From the NCBI RefSeq assembly GCF_029867415.1, contig NC_081183.1:64926336-64990335 (forward strand): a stretch of DNA of 64,000 nucleotides, given 5' to 3'. Within the stretch, counting starts at the first letter, position 1. Every line of letters starts with the position of its first letter. Shown in pieces: positions 24,381 to 36,182 of this stretch. The notes beneath the pieces are model-generated. The model was not told the origin of the DNA. It was given only the letters and a program-made list of their open reading frames with translations, and ran no database searches. A program made the translations under genes and the position numbers. Origin of the DNA: Vicia villosa. Taxonomy: Eukaryota; Streptophyta; Magnoliopsida; Fabales; Fabaceae.

Positions 24381-27300
24381 TGTAACACCCCATTTCTACC
24401 CGACAATTATAAAAATAAGAGTTTTTAAAATTTCTCAATAAACAAATAAGGCATCACATAATCAAAACAAAACAAATCAACTCGTCGCATACGGCGGATA
24501 CATAGCACCTTTGAAACAAAATAACTTATTTTATTAAAACACAGCGGAATCACATAAACAAGTATTCAATAAAATATCTTCAGTTAACTTATCATTTTGT
24601 TCAACCAAGATAACACAATTAAACAGCAACATCATGAATGACATAAATCGTTCCCCCTAGAGTGCTACGTATCAGAGCGACAACCGACTCGAGTAACGGC
24701 AACTAAATCTTCATACTTGAATACCTGCACGTTACCAATATAAAGGCAACGACGAAACAAGAGAAAAGGGTGAGATATCAAATCATATAAGTGGGCGCAT
24801 GATAAATTGTATATTAGGATTCAGGCATATAAAATCATTACATCGCAAGTATCAACAGTTATCATACACATTATACTTCCACAATTCATTAATCTCTCAT
24901 ACTTTTCATCGCACAACAAGTCATAATCATGTAAATAGTATCATCCAATAAATTTCACATATTCAAGTATGCACGAAGTTCAATCGTATAATAATCACAG
25001 GATTCAATACTATTATTCCAAATATATACACAATCCATCATTACCACATATTCTTGCATTTAACCAATTACGTATTCAAACATCACCCCTTCTCAATTAT
25101 CACTAATACAATTATCACTACAACACCAAGTGTACATAATCAATTACCAAACTCATACACATAGCATCACAACATCAATGCACATAATCAATTGTTCACT
25201 CGTACACTTATCACAACAACATAATGCACATAATCAATTATCACATTCATGCACACATCATCACAACATAATGCACATAATCAACTATCACATAACTCTA
25301 ATGTGTCTCAATGAAACATGTGACACTTGCATGTGGTACCAATGTGAAATTCTAAGTTTCACCGGCCTCCGATTCATAACTCTAGAATCTAAGCCACACT
25401 TCCGATCCGGACAAGACCAAAGTCCACCAATTGTAAACATATAGTTTACGGCTTCCGATTCATTCTAGAATCCAAGCCCGCTTGTGTTTCAAAGCAAATC
25501 CACCTGTGTTTCAAGGCACACTATGATATGAATGTATGTACAATATCACAAATATATGCAATTAAGATCATCTCTACCATCTTACCTTTCCGCATATCTC
25601 AATAATTCAACTCTATGAATTATCCACCAATTGTACACAACATTCGCAACACACACATCATTAACATATAAGAGGCCAATTAATCAATTACGATTCACAC
25701 AATCCAATTAACACTAGTAACCATACTATCTCATGTTAATTCTCATTTTTGCCAACTATACATAAACACACACTTTCAACATCAAGCAATTAATTATTAA
25801 TTTAATGCTAACCAACTAACCACAGAGAATCAATATTAGCACAACATCATGGCATATACATATATTATTCTCAACATACATATTCAAGCCAAAACACAAT
25901 TACAGACGAATCCTCAAAATACTGTAATTTACCGACAAACCGAATAATTGATCCAACTTCAAGTATATTCCAATCAATTAAACTCATTGCAATTAATTCA
26001 ACTATTAATTTAATCAACCAATTAATAATCACACTATATTAATTTAATTCACTTCTATTTCTACTCCATTTCCAATTTCTAGAATTCTATTGCTCAAGAC
26101 CATTTTTATTGAAAGGAATATCGCGCTAGCTTTCTAACGCTTCGAACGGGGACTCGAACGGAGTTACGGTTTAAAAGATATGAATTGTTAAAGTTCCAAT
26201 GAAAAAGAAAACACCGACACTATACACTAACAACTCTAAACATGTCAAAATTACTCAAAACAAACAAAAGTATGACTCTTAGTAATACAAAACAACTCTA
26301 ACAACTTTATTGTCAACTCTAACAACTCTATTGACAGATTTAATAACTCTATTGACAACTCTATTAGCAACTCTAACAACTCTATTCAAATTAAAATAAT
26401 TTAAATTAGCTTATTAATCTAATTATTTATCTCTAATTCCAAAACTCCTAAAATTATTACAAATAATATTAATTCCAATTCAATTATATTCTATTCCTAA
26501 AATGTGTGTCAATTTCTATCACAAAACCAATATTTATTTATAAAAAAAATATTTAAATTAAAATCCAATTTCGGTCGATTCGTAAAATATCACAATTTCA
26601 ACAAAATAACACCACCATGTTAATCTACTAATTAAATTTAGCTACCACGTAAATTTTCATCAAATTCCGGTCAACTAATTATACCGCTTAATTCGGCTAT
26701 TTCGATCAAATGAGACTGTTTTGCATTATATAAAAGAACAACACATAATTGATAGCATAGAAGGCAAAAGTAGTATACACGTAGCAATTAAAACAAAGTG
26801 CCAGAACACCATAGAATATAATGAAACACAAATATCCTAGCTTAAGTGAGTAGTCCATTTCCATTTTACATCATGTCACTATATATGTTCATTTCAAATA
26901 GCACTAGAAAACATAAAATAAATTACATAATATAAATTTGAAAACAGGAACTAAACAAAATCACAACACACATAATGATATGGCTATGAAACAAAAATGA
27001 AGGCTAAGTGGTCAAGGCACAATTGCCAAGCGCTGACCGTCACTACACTGTGCGCAACATATATATTGTTTCTAAGCTTCCGACTGGCAATGAATCATCC
27101 ACAGTTTCACACAACATATATATAAATATTGTTAACAGAACAACAACTTAATTTCCAGATTTTCATAAACAAATTCTATTTCTTTTTTAGCAACCATCAA
27201 CACAAGATAATGCAATAAATCTACACACCCAATTCCCACATACAATTGTTCATAAGCCCCATTATAGGAAGAGAACCCCACCCTTACCTTATTCAATGGA

Positions 27301-27764
27301 AGCACTCAATGGGTCTCTAATTGCATCTTTAATTGACACCATGGATGAAAATCTTCAAGCCCCTTCTTCTTCTCCATAGTCTTGCCTCTTTCTCTTCAAA
27401 TCTTGTTTTCTCCCAAAATGACAACACTACTCTTTCTCATCTCTAAAACCCTAATTTTATTATTTCAATTGGGCTTAGTTAACACTTTCTCTTCACCTTC
27501 AATTTTAGGCCCAATAAAATAAATAATTCCAATTAAATCAAAATATCACTTTTATTAATATTCCAACAATATAATAAATTTCGACTTGTAAATAATATTA
27601 TTCTTAATATTATTTTTCGACCGTCTGACTAAAATCCGACTTTTAACTTAATAAATTCAAATACGCTTCTTAAAATTACACCGACAATTCAAATTTGACT
27701 AAATCAAATGTTTAAATCCTTCAATAATTTAATTAACCAATTTAATTAAATTCGGGGTGTTACA
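24381..27764 (-). repeat. Array LTR 4 (rightmost; 5' LTR of the outer element)
   Basis: 3384 bp, TG...CA, directly followed by the AGAAT duplication. It has several private changes in its right half (GGTTTAAAAGATATG near 26168, AAATGAGACTG near 26708, CTTCAAGCCCC near 27353, TTTCGACTTG near 27580). Confidence 0.92.
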
Positions 27765-27769
27765 AGAAT
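27765..27769. other. Target site duplication, right copy (AGAAT)
   Basis: It matches 9519-9523 and lies directly outside the terminal CA of LTR 4. Confidence 0.93.
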
Positions 27770-29933
27770 CTTCTTGGATATCCATTATGATGAAGTCAGT
27801 TGGGATGTAGAATTGGCCTACACGAACAGGGATATTTTCTAACATTCCTACAGGGTATTTAACTGAGCGGTCAGCTAGTTGAAGAGACATTCTCGTTGCC
27901 TTAAGCTCACCTAGATTTAGCTTCTTACAGGTTGAAAGAGGCACCACACTAACACTGGCTCCTAAGTCGCACAAGGCTTTCTCTATGATGGTTTTTCCTA
28001 TTACGCAGGGTATAGAGAAACTACCAGGATCTTTCAGTTTGGGAGGCATGTTATTTTGGATGATAGCGCTACATCCAGCGGTAAGCGTTACAGTTTCGTT
28101 ATCCTCGAGTTTCTTTTTGTTTGATAGGATTTCTTTTAGGAATTTAGCGTACGAAGGCATTTCGGTTATGGCTTCTGTGAACGGTATGGTTATGTTTAAT
28201 TGTTTCAAAAGTTCTACAAATCTTTTAAATTGCGCTTCGGTTTTTGATTTAGCTAATCTCTGAGGGTAAGGAATTGGTGGCTTATAAGGTGGTGGTGGAA
28301 CGTAGGGTTTTTCTTTTTCAGGTTCCACTTCGTTGTTGTTCTCATTAGTCTTAGCAGTTTGATCATCGGTTGATGTCTTTTGGGTTTCCTTTGGCTCTTG
28401 TTGGGACATGGGTGCATTTTGAGTTCTAGGATCAATAGGTCCATCATAGTTCGTTCCACTTCGTAGTGTTATCGCGTTCGCATGTCCTTTAGGATTAGGT
28501 TGTGGTTGAGCAGGAAACGTGCCAGCAGGGGTAGCAGTAGGTGCTTGTTGTTGAGCTACTTGTGAAATTTGAGTTTCTAACATTTTGTTATGCGTAGCTA
28601 AGGCATCTACATTGTTCGACAGTTGTTTTAGTTGCTCACTATTGTGGATGTTTTGATTTAGGAAGTCCTTATTGGTTTGTTATTAGGAAGCTATAAAGTT
28701 CTCCATCATGATTTCAAGATTCGACTTCCTAGAGGCGTTTTGAGCAGCTACAGGCGCTTTTTGATAACCAGGTGGCACAACAGGTGCTTGTCCAGGCGCG
28801 TACAACGCGTTGTTGTTTTTATAAGAAAAGTTCGGATGGTTTTTCCATCCAGGGTTGTACGTGTTAGAATAAGGGTTTCCTTGAGCATAGTTTACTTGAT
28901 CAGATGGGACTCTAGTCAAGAGTTGACATTCGGCAACTGCGTGTCCAGTTAATCCACAAATCTCGCAGTTAGGTGCTACAGCAGCAGCAGTGGCTGAAGG
29001 AGTGATGGTTAAGTTTTCGATCTTTTGAGTTAAATCGTCTACTTTAGCGTTAACGCGGTCTATACCACTTATTTCGTACATTCCTCCTTTGGTTTGGGTT
29101 TTCTCTAGAGCGGCTCGTTCTCCACCCTATTGGTAATGGTTTTGTGCCATGTTCTCTATGAGGTTGTATGCTTCATCATGAGGTTTGTCCATTAATGCTC
29201 CGCCAGCAGCGGCATCTATATTCATTTTAGTGTTATATAGGAGACCACCATAGAAAGTATGGATGATCAGCCATGGTTCGAGTCCATGATGAGGGCATAG
29301 TCTAAGCATGTCCTTGTAACGTTCCCAAGCTTCGAAGAGTGATTCGTTATCTTTCTGGGTAAATCCGTTGATTTAACCTCTTAGCATAGCAGTTTTGCTA
29401 GGCGGAAAGTATCTTGCTAAGAATACTCTCTTCAATTCGTCCCATGTAGTTATGGAATTAGAAGGCAGGGATTGAAGCCACGCTCTAGCTCTATCTCTCA
29501 AGGAGAAAGGAAAAAGACGTAATCGAATAGCTTCGGAACTAACGTTGTTAGCTTTGACAGTGTCGGCATATTGCACGAACACAGATAAATGGAGGTTGGG
29601 ATCGTCTGCAAGGCTTCCAGAGAATTGATTCTGTTGAACAGCTTGTACCAACGAAGGTTTCAGTTCGAAATTGTTCGCCTCAATCGCAGGTGGTGCGATA
29701 CTTGAGTGCGGTTCAGCGCATGAAGGAGCGGCATAGTCTCTAAGAGGACGAAGAGCAGCCATCTCTAACTTCGGGGTAATTTGATTTATTTGATCAGTAA
29801 AGGTCAATTCCTGATTAATCGGAATTGGTGCTACTTCGGGAAGATTGCAAGCTCGACGTTTGACGTTAATGAAACGTTCGATCTTGTTAATTCGTTGTAT
29901 TAAATCTCCTCCTTGTGAACGAGTATTTGGCAT
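27765..29933 (-). pseudogene. Athila gag and protease N-terminal part, with stops
   Basis: The start is MPNTRSQGGDLIQRINKIER at 29933. The capsid-like retrotransposon gag domain follows (IRLRLFPFSLRDRARAWLQS), then a CCHC zinc knuckle (CEICGLTGHAVAEC, near 28970-28930) and an Athila-type protease (PCVIGKTIIEKALCDLGASV with the D-L-G-A-S active-site region near 27950-27990). All parts share one frame, broken by stops at 29373-29375, 29127-29129 and a double stop at 28680-28685. The protease frame runs into the array LTR at 27764 and resumes at 9523. The gene once supplied the virus-like particle and its protease. This copy cannot make a full product. Confidence 0.9.
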
Positions 29934-29993
29934 ACAATCATTCAGAAAGAAAGAAAGAATTGCCCTAGTCTCTACGGTGTAACAGTGAGTTAC

Positions 29994-32900
29994 TGTGGAC
30001 CTCCGTTTTTTAATCCCGGGCCATACCTCTGTTCTGTAGAGATACGTGAACTGACTCTTTTTTTATCGCTTAATGCTTTCGCATTTTTTGAATTCACAGA
30101 GTCGCCACCGACCTTTTATTTTATCCAATTAAGGAAAGGTTTATAAAAGAAACAGAAAAAAGACCTTTAAGAAATTCTGGGTAAGGGGGTAGGTTATACA
30201 AAGGGAAGGTGTTAGCACCCTTTGTATCCATGGTTATCCATGGGCTCTTAAGTTTGCTTAGCTCACTTGTTTTTCGATCACTTTTCAATTGCTCTGAAAT
30301 TGCTCATATGTGGTTGCAAATACCTTTGTAAATTGAATTTTGTAATGATTCGTGTGTGGATGTATACAAAATGCTTGTTTATCTTTCGAAAGATGTTTTT
30401 GAAAAGAACGTTAACTTTGTAATAATCCGTGTTTGGATGTATACAAAGTATTGTCTTTTTTGAAAGTTTTGTTTTGAAAAACAACAGTGTATGAGAATTT
30501 TGTTTGTTTTGATTTGAGCAAGCAAACTAGGAGGTCTACCCTGAGTTGTAAGGTCTTTATCCTATTTCCTTTAAAAATCTATCCTTTCACCGGATATAAA
30601 CGCAAGGTTCGATTTTGTACTCAAAACAGTAGAATTTTGACTTTGATTTTGAAAAGAATGAGAAGGGATTACCTTAAGAGGTGCAAGTGTGATTGTGATT
30701 GTATTCAGATATTTTATCTTTGAAGTTAGTGATCTAACGGTTCAATTTTATCTTTGACATACACGCAGTTTATATTTGCTGGAAATTAAAATGCGGAAAT
30801 GTAAAGTGCGGAAAGTAAATCTACGCTATTACATCGATTGTGCAGGAAATGTAAACTAGCCTATTTACATGAATTTGACATCCTATACATTTATCTAGGA
30901 ATTTAAATTGCAAGAAAAATAAAAGGCATGTTTTTTGGATTTTTTATGATTTATTTTAATTATAATTAATGCATGATTAATTAAATTAAAACGAAGAAAA
31001 AGGATGAAAATAGATTTAAACCTAGAAATTAAGTTTAAAATATGTACAAAATATTTGTCAATTAATTTTAAAACAAAACTAATTTTTTTGAATTTTTGGA
31101 ATTGATTTGAATTTGATTTAAGTTAATTAAAACATAATTATGCAAATAATTATACAAATAATTAAAACTTAAAGATAAAATTATTCAAAATATGTACAAA
31201 ATTAGTTTATAATATATAAACAATATTTTATATAAAGAACAATTTTTTTTTATGATTTTTTGATTGGTTAGAATAATTAAAAAGCAAATATATAAATATA
31301 TACTAATTAATTATGCAAAATATTGAAATTTTGAAGGAAAATAAAATATTTTTATTTCAGAAAATAATATATTATTTTAGAAGTCTAAAAATATTTTTTG
31401 TGTATTTTTTGGATTTTTAAAACTATTTTTAATTAATTTAACAAAGAAATTAAAATAAAATAGAAAATAAAAAGGATACTGATCATGTATGGTTGGATTG
31501 AGGGTCCATGATAAGGATTGTTTGATCTGGCGCGTTGGATGATTCATTAAATGAGATCAGATGGTCCAGAAATTGAGGCACGTGGTGATCAGTACACCTG
31601 CAAAGCACAGAATTAGAGGAAATTTTAAAAAGTACGCGCGCTGGCTGTCCAATGAGGTGGGGACACCTCATCATCTTCAACCTCTCGCTAGGGCCTTTTA
31701 CAGCGCTTTTATGAAAGAGCGCTGTAATTGATGAGCTTCAGACCTGCAAAATAACGAATAGGGGTAAACGTGCAAAGAAATTTGGCGCGATGGTACCATT
31801 CAACTCGTCTGATCCATACGAACGTAATGGTACTACTTAGGACCTCTAATTTTGCCTATTTCAGAAAGCCCTAATTTTGAGATGAAGAACCCTAAAATGG
31901 TAGTTTCGTGTATACGTGTTCAAACTCCAATTAAGTTTCCAGAAATGATCTACACCTCAAACCAAACTTAATTATATGTCTACATCTTGCTAAGCATGTG
32001 TGAATAACCAGATACAAGTTGATTTAGGTTTGAACAAATTATGACCTGTATAGCTCGATTTAGTGAGCTTCAAGGCTTGCAATTGATTGAGATACGTTTA
32101 TTGATGTTCAAGGAAGGTGTTTGAATATTTATTTTGTATTGAAATGGACTGAAACTTAAAATTCGAATTCCAAGTTTCTTTGAAAATTACAAGTTGTTAC
32201 AAGAGTGCTATATGCTTATGAATGCTACTGAATTCATTCTCTTCATGTTACTGAAGCATGCTAGGCTATTTATAAGCATTGAGTGCTTAGAATTGAAGCT
32301 AAGAAGCAACTAGTTGCCTTTGTGGAATTCTTGCATTTTTTATATTAAAAAAGCTTTGAATTATTGACCAAGTCTTCTTGTCTTCAATGCACCTGCCTTG
32401 CTCTTCAATTCTCTGCAGAAAGATGAAGATTCCTTGGGTGAGTCATGCTTGGAAATCAAGCTACCCATTATCCATCCATTTTCCTTTTAATTTAATCTTA
32501 AAATAAGATAAAATTATGCCAAAAATGGATAAAAAAGGTGTGGGCCTTGTCTTGGTCGTGGGAGGCCCATAATATCATGGAAATGATGTTTGAATGCTGA
32601 AAACTTGGCCCCATTTGGAAAAAATACATTTTTGAGCAATGTTGATTTCATGCATTTTCCCAAAATTTAGCCAACTTCAACAAGGTGTAAATCCCTCAAT
32701 TTTTGTCATATGAAGGAGTTCTTGCACTTTTTGGAAACCTCAAAGAGTCCTCTAACCAATGTCTTTGGTCTCATGTCAAAATGATTTTTGATGCTCCTTG
32801 TGTGTCCTTTTGAAAAAAGTGTCTTTTTGTTGACTTTGAAAATGACCTGTAATGTCTTTGGTCATATTTTTCAAATGGTGAATCCAATGACCATGGGATC

Positions 32901-33977
32901 AATGGCATTTGAAAGATAATTGAATTTCCTTCAAAATAAGCTTTGGTTTGAATTTTTTGGATGAAGGATGAGAGAGTTATGATCAGTCAAAGTTGAGTTG
33001 ACTTTTCAGGCAAAAACCCTAATTTTGAATCTTAGGGTTTTGTTGATTTTTTATCTTTCCTTGATGAATTATGATCATCCAATGATCAAATGATGAATCC
33101 TTTGACAAAATATGGACTTTTACAAAAAATTTCATTTTTGACTGTCTGTTGACTTTTTTGGTCAAACGGGTCGTCTGTTGACTGTTTGAGCTGCTGACGG
33201 TGGGTCTGAGTGAATTGAAGTTTTAAAATTTGTATGATGGTACTTTGAGATATATGGATGTGCATGAAATCCATTTGAGGTCTCAAAAACTTGTTGCTCC
33301 TGTAAAAACAAGAAAAACCCTGATTAGGGACTGTTTGTGTAGGAGACAGTTAAGCGTACCTGATTTTTGTGCAGTGCTGAGTTTCTGCTAATCGCGTGAT
33401 ATTCAGAAGACTTCTAGCACAAAGATCTTGGAATTTTGAATTGTGAAAGATTGATTTGATTGATGGTACAAAACACTGAGAATTGTACTGCCAGCAGTTT
33501 GGCTGTCGACTGACTGTTCAGGTATTGACGTAGCAGTTAGAGTGAAAAATCAACAGTCAAAGTTAATTTTCTTTTTTGTTGTTTTTTTTGTTTTTGTTTT
33601 ATGTGAAAAATGAAAGTTTATTTACATGACTTGTTAAAAAAACACAGACATAATAAATAACTAATATTTACTGTTACCAGTACAGTCTGAGTTTCCTGAT
33701 TCTGCGCCTGCAAAAAGATTTAACTCTGTACCAATTGTGTCAGTACTATTTATCTGTAAATAAATAAATAGCATGTGTGAAGTAATAAACAGTATTTGGC
33801 GTTTGCGTAAGAATAAATTCAACTGCAGGCCAAATTACTGTATAAGAAAAAATTCTAAAAACTAAATGTTTCATATGTTAGGATATTTGTTGAAATAATC
33901 CATAATTATATGAGACTCTTAATTTTCAGATTGGAGTTTTCTTGAAAAAAGATGCGGGCAAATTTTGGGGTATAACA
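29994..33977 (-). repeat. Ogre 3' LTR
   Basis: 3984 bp, reading TGTGGACC...TATAACA on the plus strand. It differs from the 5' LTR at roughly 14 sites found by eye. The short open frames inside it occur in both LTRs and are not genes. Confidence 0.94.
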
Positions 33978-33993
33978 GTTGCCCCGATTCAAT
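33978..33993 (-). other. Ogre polypurine tract
   Basis: Minus strand ATTGAATCGGGGCAAC directly abuts the 3' LTR and is the expected plus-strand priming site. Confidence 0.8.
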
Positions 33994-34364
33994 CTTCTTA
34001 AACTTGAAGAGATTGTCTGAAATCTGAAGGTAGAAGATGATTGAATATTTAGATGCCCTGAAAATTTGCACTTACCTTGATCAGAAGAGATGTTGGAAGT
34101 TGCATTTGAATGTCGTCTGTGAAATGTTGTTGGCAGATTGAAACATTACCTGAGATGGGCTTTTAGATGCCACCTGGTAAATGGGTTGATGGTTTGTTCA
34201 TCAGAATGAATCCATTGATTATATCTTGATGAAGGATTTGAAAGTCTTTGTGTTGACTGTTTCGGAACCGTCCAAGGTTACCGCTTTAAGTCTTGGAAGA
34301 TGATTGCTACGGAACTTGTCCAAAGTTTTTTTCTGCTTTAGATTTTGAAAGTTGATCATTGTGG

Positions 34365-34870
34365 AACCGTCTGAGGTATCAGCTTTAGATCTTTGATGTT
34401 AGATCGTTCTTGAACCGTCTGAGGTATCGCTTTAGATCTGCAATGCTAGATCGTTTTGGAACCGTCTGAGGTATCGCTTTAGATCTGCAATGTTAGATCG
34501 TTTTGGAACCGTCTGAGGTATCGCTTTAGATCTGCAATGTTAGATCGTTTTGGAACCGTCTGAGGTATCAACTTTAGATCTGCAATGTTAGATCGTTCTG
34601 GAACCGTCTGAGGTATCAACTTTAGATCTGCAATGTTAGATCGTTTTGGAACCGTCTGAGGTATCGCTTTAGATCTGCAATGTTAGATCGTTTTGGAACC
34701 GTCTGAGGTATCGCTTTAGATCTGCAATGTTAGATCGTTCTGGAACCGTCTGAGGTATCGCTTTAGGTCTTTGATGCTAGATCGTTTTGGAACCGTCTGA
34801 GGTATCGCTTTAGATCTGCAATATTAGATCGTTCTGGAACCGTCTGAGGTATCGCTTTAGATCTGTGATG
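34365..34870. repeat. 47-48 bp minisatellite, 11 copies, in Ogre 3' spacer
   Basis: The phrase ACCGTCTGAGGTATC occurs 11 times at a spacing of 46-48 bases, each followed by (G/A)CTTTAGATCTGCAATGTTA and GATCGTT(T/C)TGG. More degenerate copies extend left to about 34260 (GGAACCGTCCAAGGTTACCG). Tandem repeats between pol and the 3' LTR are common in Ogre-like elements. Confidence 0.93.
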
Positions 34871-35063
34871 CCTGTTTTTGAGTTGATAGGTGATCAGAAT
34901 GAATCTTCGGATTGATTATATCTGAGAGAACCGTTCATGGAATTCAGGTGAACACTGCATGTGATTGAGAACATCTTTGTTGAAGATATCCGTCTACCTG
35001 AAAAATCAAGTTAGTGATATGCAATGTTTATGATGCATGTAAATGTGAGATATTCCCGGAGAA

Positions 35064-35190
35064 ATATGCATGTGATGTTGTGTATGAATATGCGCATGAA
35101 TATGCGCATGATGCATGATGTATGAATATGATGTATGAATATGAATATGTGATGTATGAATGTGAATATGTGATGTATGAATGTGAGATG
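35064..35190. repeat. ATG-rich simple repeats (TATGAATATG type)
   Basis: Imperfect repeats of TGATGTATGAATATG and ATGCGCATGAAT. On the minus strand they read as a His-Ile-Phe-rich open frame that is not considered a gene. Confidence 0.75.
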
Positions 35191-36024
35191 TCGAGCTTCT
35201 ATTTGGGAAAATAAATTTCCGCCAGTCATCTGGATATGACTATATTGTGATCGTTGATGATCTTTTGTCTTGTTTGAGTACCCTTGGCTGGGGAAATTCT
35301 TTGAGAACCCTGGTATTCTGTTGAAGGATCTTTGAATATCTCTTGAGAATGAAAGGTAGCTGGAAGTTCTGATGCCCTTTCAAATGGGAATGAGGAAGAT
35401 GCATAATCCTCCGATGCACTATCTGACCAAGTCCGGGTGCGGGGATCACACCTTCTGAAGATAGTAATCTGGAACAACCCTGCTGGGGGATAAGACTTCT
35501 TTTTGAAGAGAAAATCTTTTTGAGGAATTTGCTGAGAAATGCGTTTCTCTTGGGGATTTTCTTCTGATGGGATGATGTCCAGATAATTAGGACATTTCCT
35601 GAATGCTATTCCTGTTTTTCCTGGTAAACATCAATCATATTCAAATGCACATGTTCATTCAAAATTATCATTGGGACGCTTACGTATTTAAAACAGAAAA
35701 AGTGAAAATAGTGATTTTTGAGCCTAAGCTACATTGATTTTTGAAAAAGAGCCATGATAGGCTGGTTAGCACAGGGAGACAACAATCCTAGAAGTAGGAA
35801 ATTGTCAGAAAGTTTTGGAAAATATTTATGAAGATAAATAGCTATGTGAAAACGATCCAGTCAAGTTTCAACTCTGCTATTGCCAATCTGTCTTCGAGCA
35901 TCTCATCCCTCACTTGTTGGAAGAAAGTGATTGGACTGATCGGTGTCTTTGAGGTGTTGAATCTTGATGGTGAGTAGGCAGCTGAACGGAACACAGTTGT
36001 ATGCTTCATTCCCTAACTTTTGCC

Positions 36025-36164
36025 TAGGCTGCCCTTTCAGGTTTTCAGCCTACCGGGATAGTATTTGTTTAGTCTCTAATTTTTGCCTGGACCGCCCTTT
36101 CGGGTTTTCAATCCACCGAGACGCTCATTTTTGCCTAAGTTGCCCTTTCAGGTTTTCAACTTAG
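36025..36164 (-). repeat. Three hairpin-forming repeats just downstream of Ogre pol
   Basis: Stems and loops lie at 36025-36031/36046-36052, 36088-36094/36109-36115 and 36135-36142/36157-36164, each with a 14 nt loop. The loop reads AAAACCYGAAAGGG on the sense (minus) strand. It can itself form CCY-GAAA-GGG, a small stem closed by a GNRA-type tetraloop. Stem sequences differ between copies but pairing is kept. In copy 2 two positions pair only as G-U on the minus strand, which fits an RNA structure in the Ogre transcript. Confidence 0.85.
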
Positions 36165-36182
36165 CGAGCTGTTTTTTTCTTT

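Larger units (their letters stand above)
9524..27764 (-). mobile_element. Tandem array of a non-autonomous LTR retrotransposon (4 LTRs, 3 internal regions)
   Basis: The insertion is built as LTR-internal-LTR-internal-LTR-internal-LTR with a period of 4952-4953 bp. LTRs are 3384-3385 bp and the three internal regions are each 1568 bp. It starts TGTAACACCCC, ends GGGGTGTTACA, and is flanked by AGAAT on both sides, so the whole array behaves as one integration. Orientation is minus: each internal region has a primer-site-like GGTATCAGAGC next to the right-hand LTR and a polypurine tract (AAGTGGGGGAGAG) next to the left-hand LTR. No coding region was found. The LTR termini, primer site and polypurine tract resemble chromoviruses of the Tekay type, so this looks like a LARD-like derivative mobilised by an autonomous relative (inference). 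Confidence 0.93.
8823..29993 (-). mobile_element. Athila-type Ty3/gypsy fragment, split by the LTR array
   Basis: Minus-strand gag, protease and the start of reverse transcriptase of an Athila-like element lie in 29933-27765 and 9523-8823. The two parts are one gene, interrupted by the insertion at 9524-27764. The element is cut at the left by the copia fragment within RT. At the right, about 60 bases of leader upstream of gag are followed by the Ogre LTR at 29994. Neither Athila LTR is visible. Confidence 0.87.
33978..36182 (-). other. Ogre 3' internal spacer, non-coding
   Basis: It lies between the pol stop codon and the polypurine tract. It holds three hairpin-forming repeats (36025-36164), ATG-rich simple sequence (about 35064-35190) and a 47 bp minisatellite (34365-34870), with unremarkable DNA between. 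No convincing gene. Confidence 0.8.

Noticed and set aside
10273..25444. Recurrent plus-strand open frames (about 104 residues) at 4952 bp intervals (10273, 15226, 20178, 25130)
   Set aside because: They lie in the same place of each array LTR, over degenerate CACATAATCA repeats. Identity reflects recent array growth, not selection, and LTR 1 has a one-base change that truncates the frame.
9524..27764. Interpretation of the 4952 bp repeats as satellite DNA or a gene cluster
   Set aside because: LTR ends, primer-like sites, polypurine tracts and a 5 bp target duplication show a retrotransposon array, and there is no coding content.
30278..33286. Small open frames within the left Ogre LTR, repeated in the right LTR
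   Set aside because: They are duplicated only because the LTRs are duplicated. Composition is low complexity and no domain is recognisable.
35011..35229. Phe-Ile-His-rich open frame in the Ogre 3' spacer
   Set aside because: It is translation of ATG-rich simple repeats.
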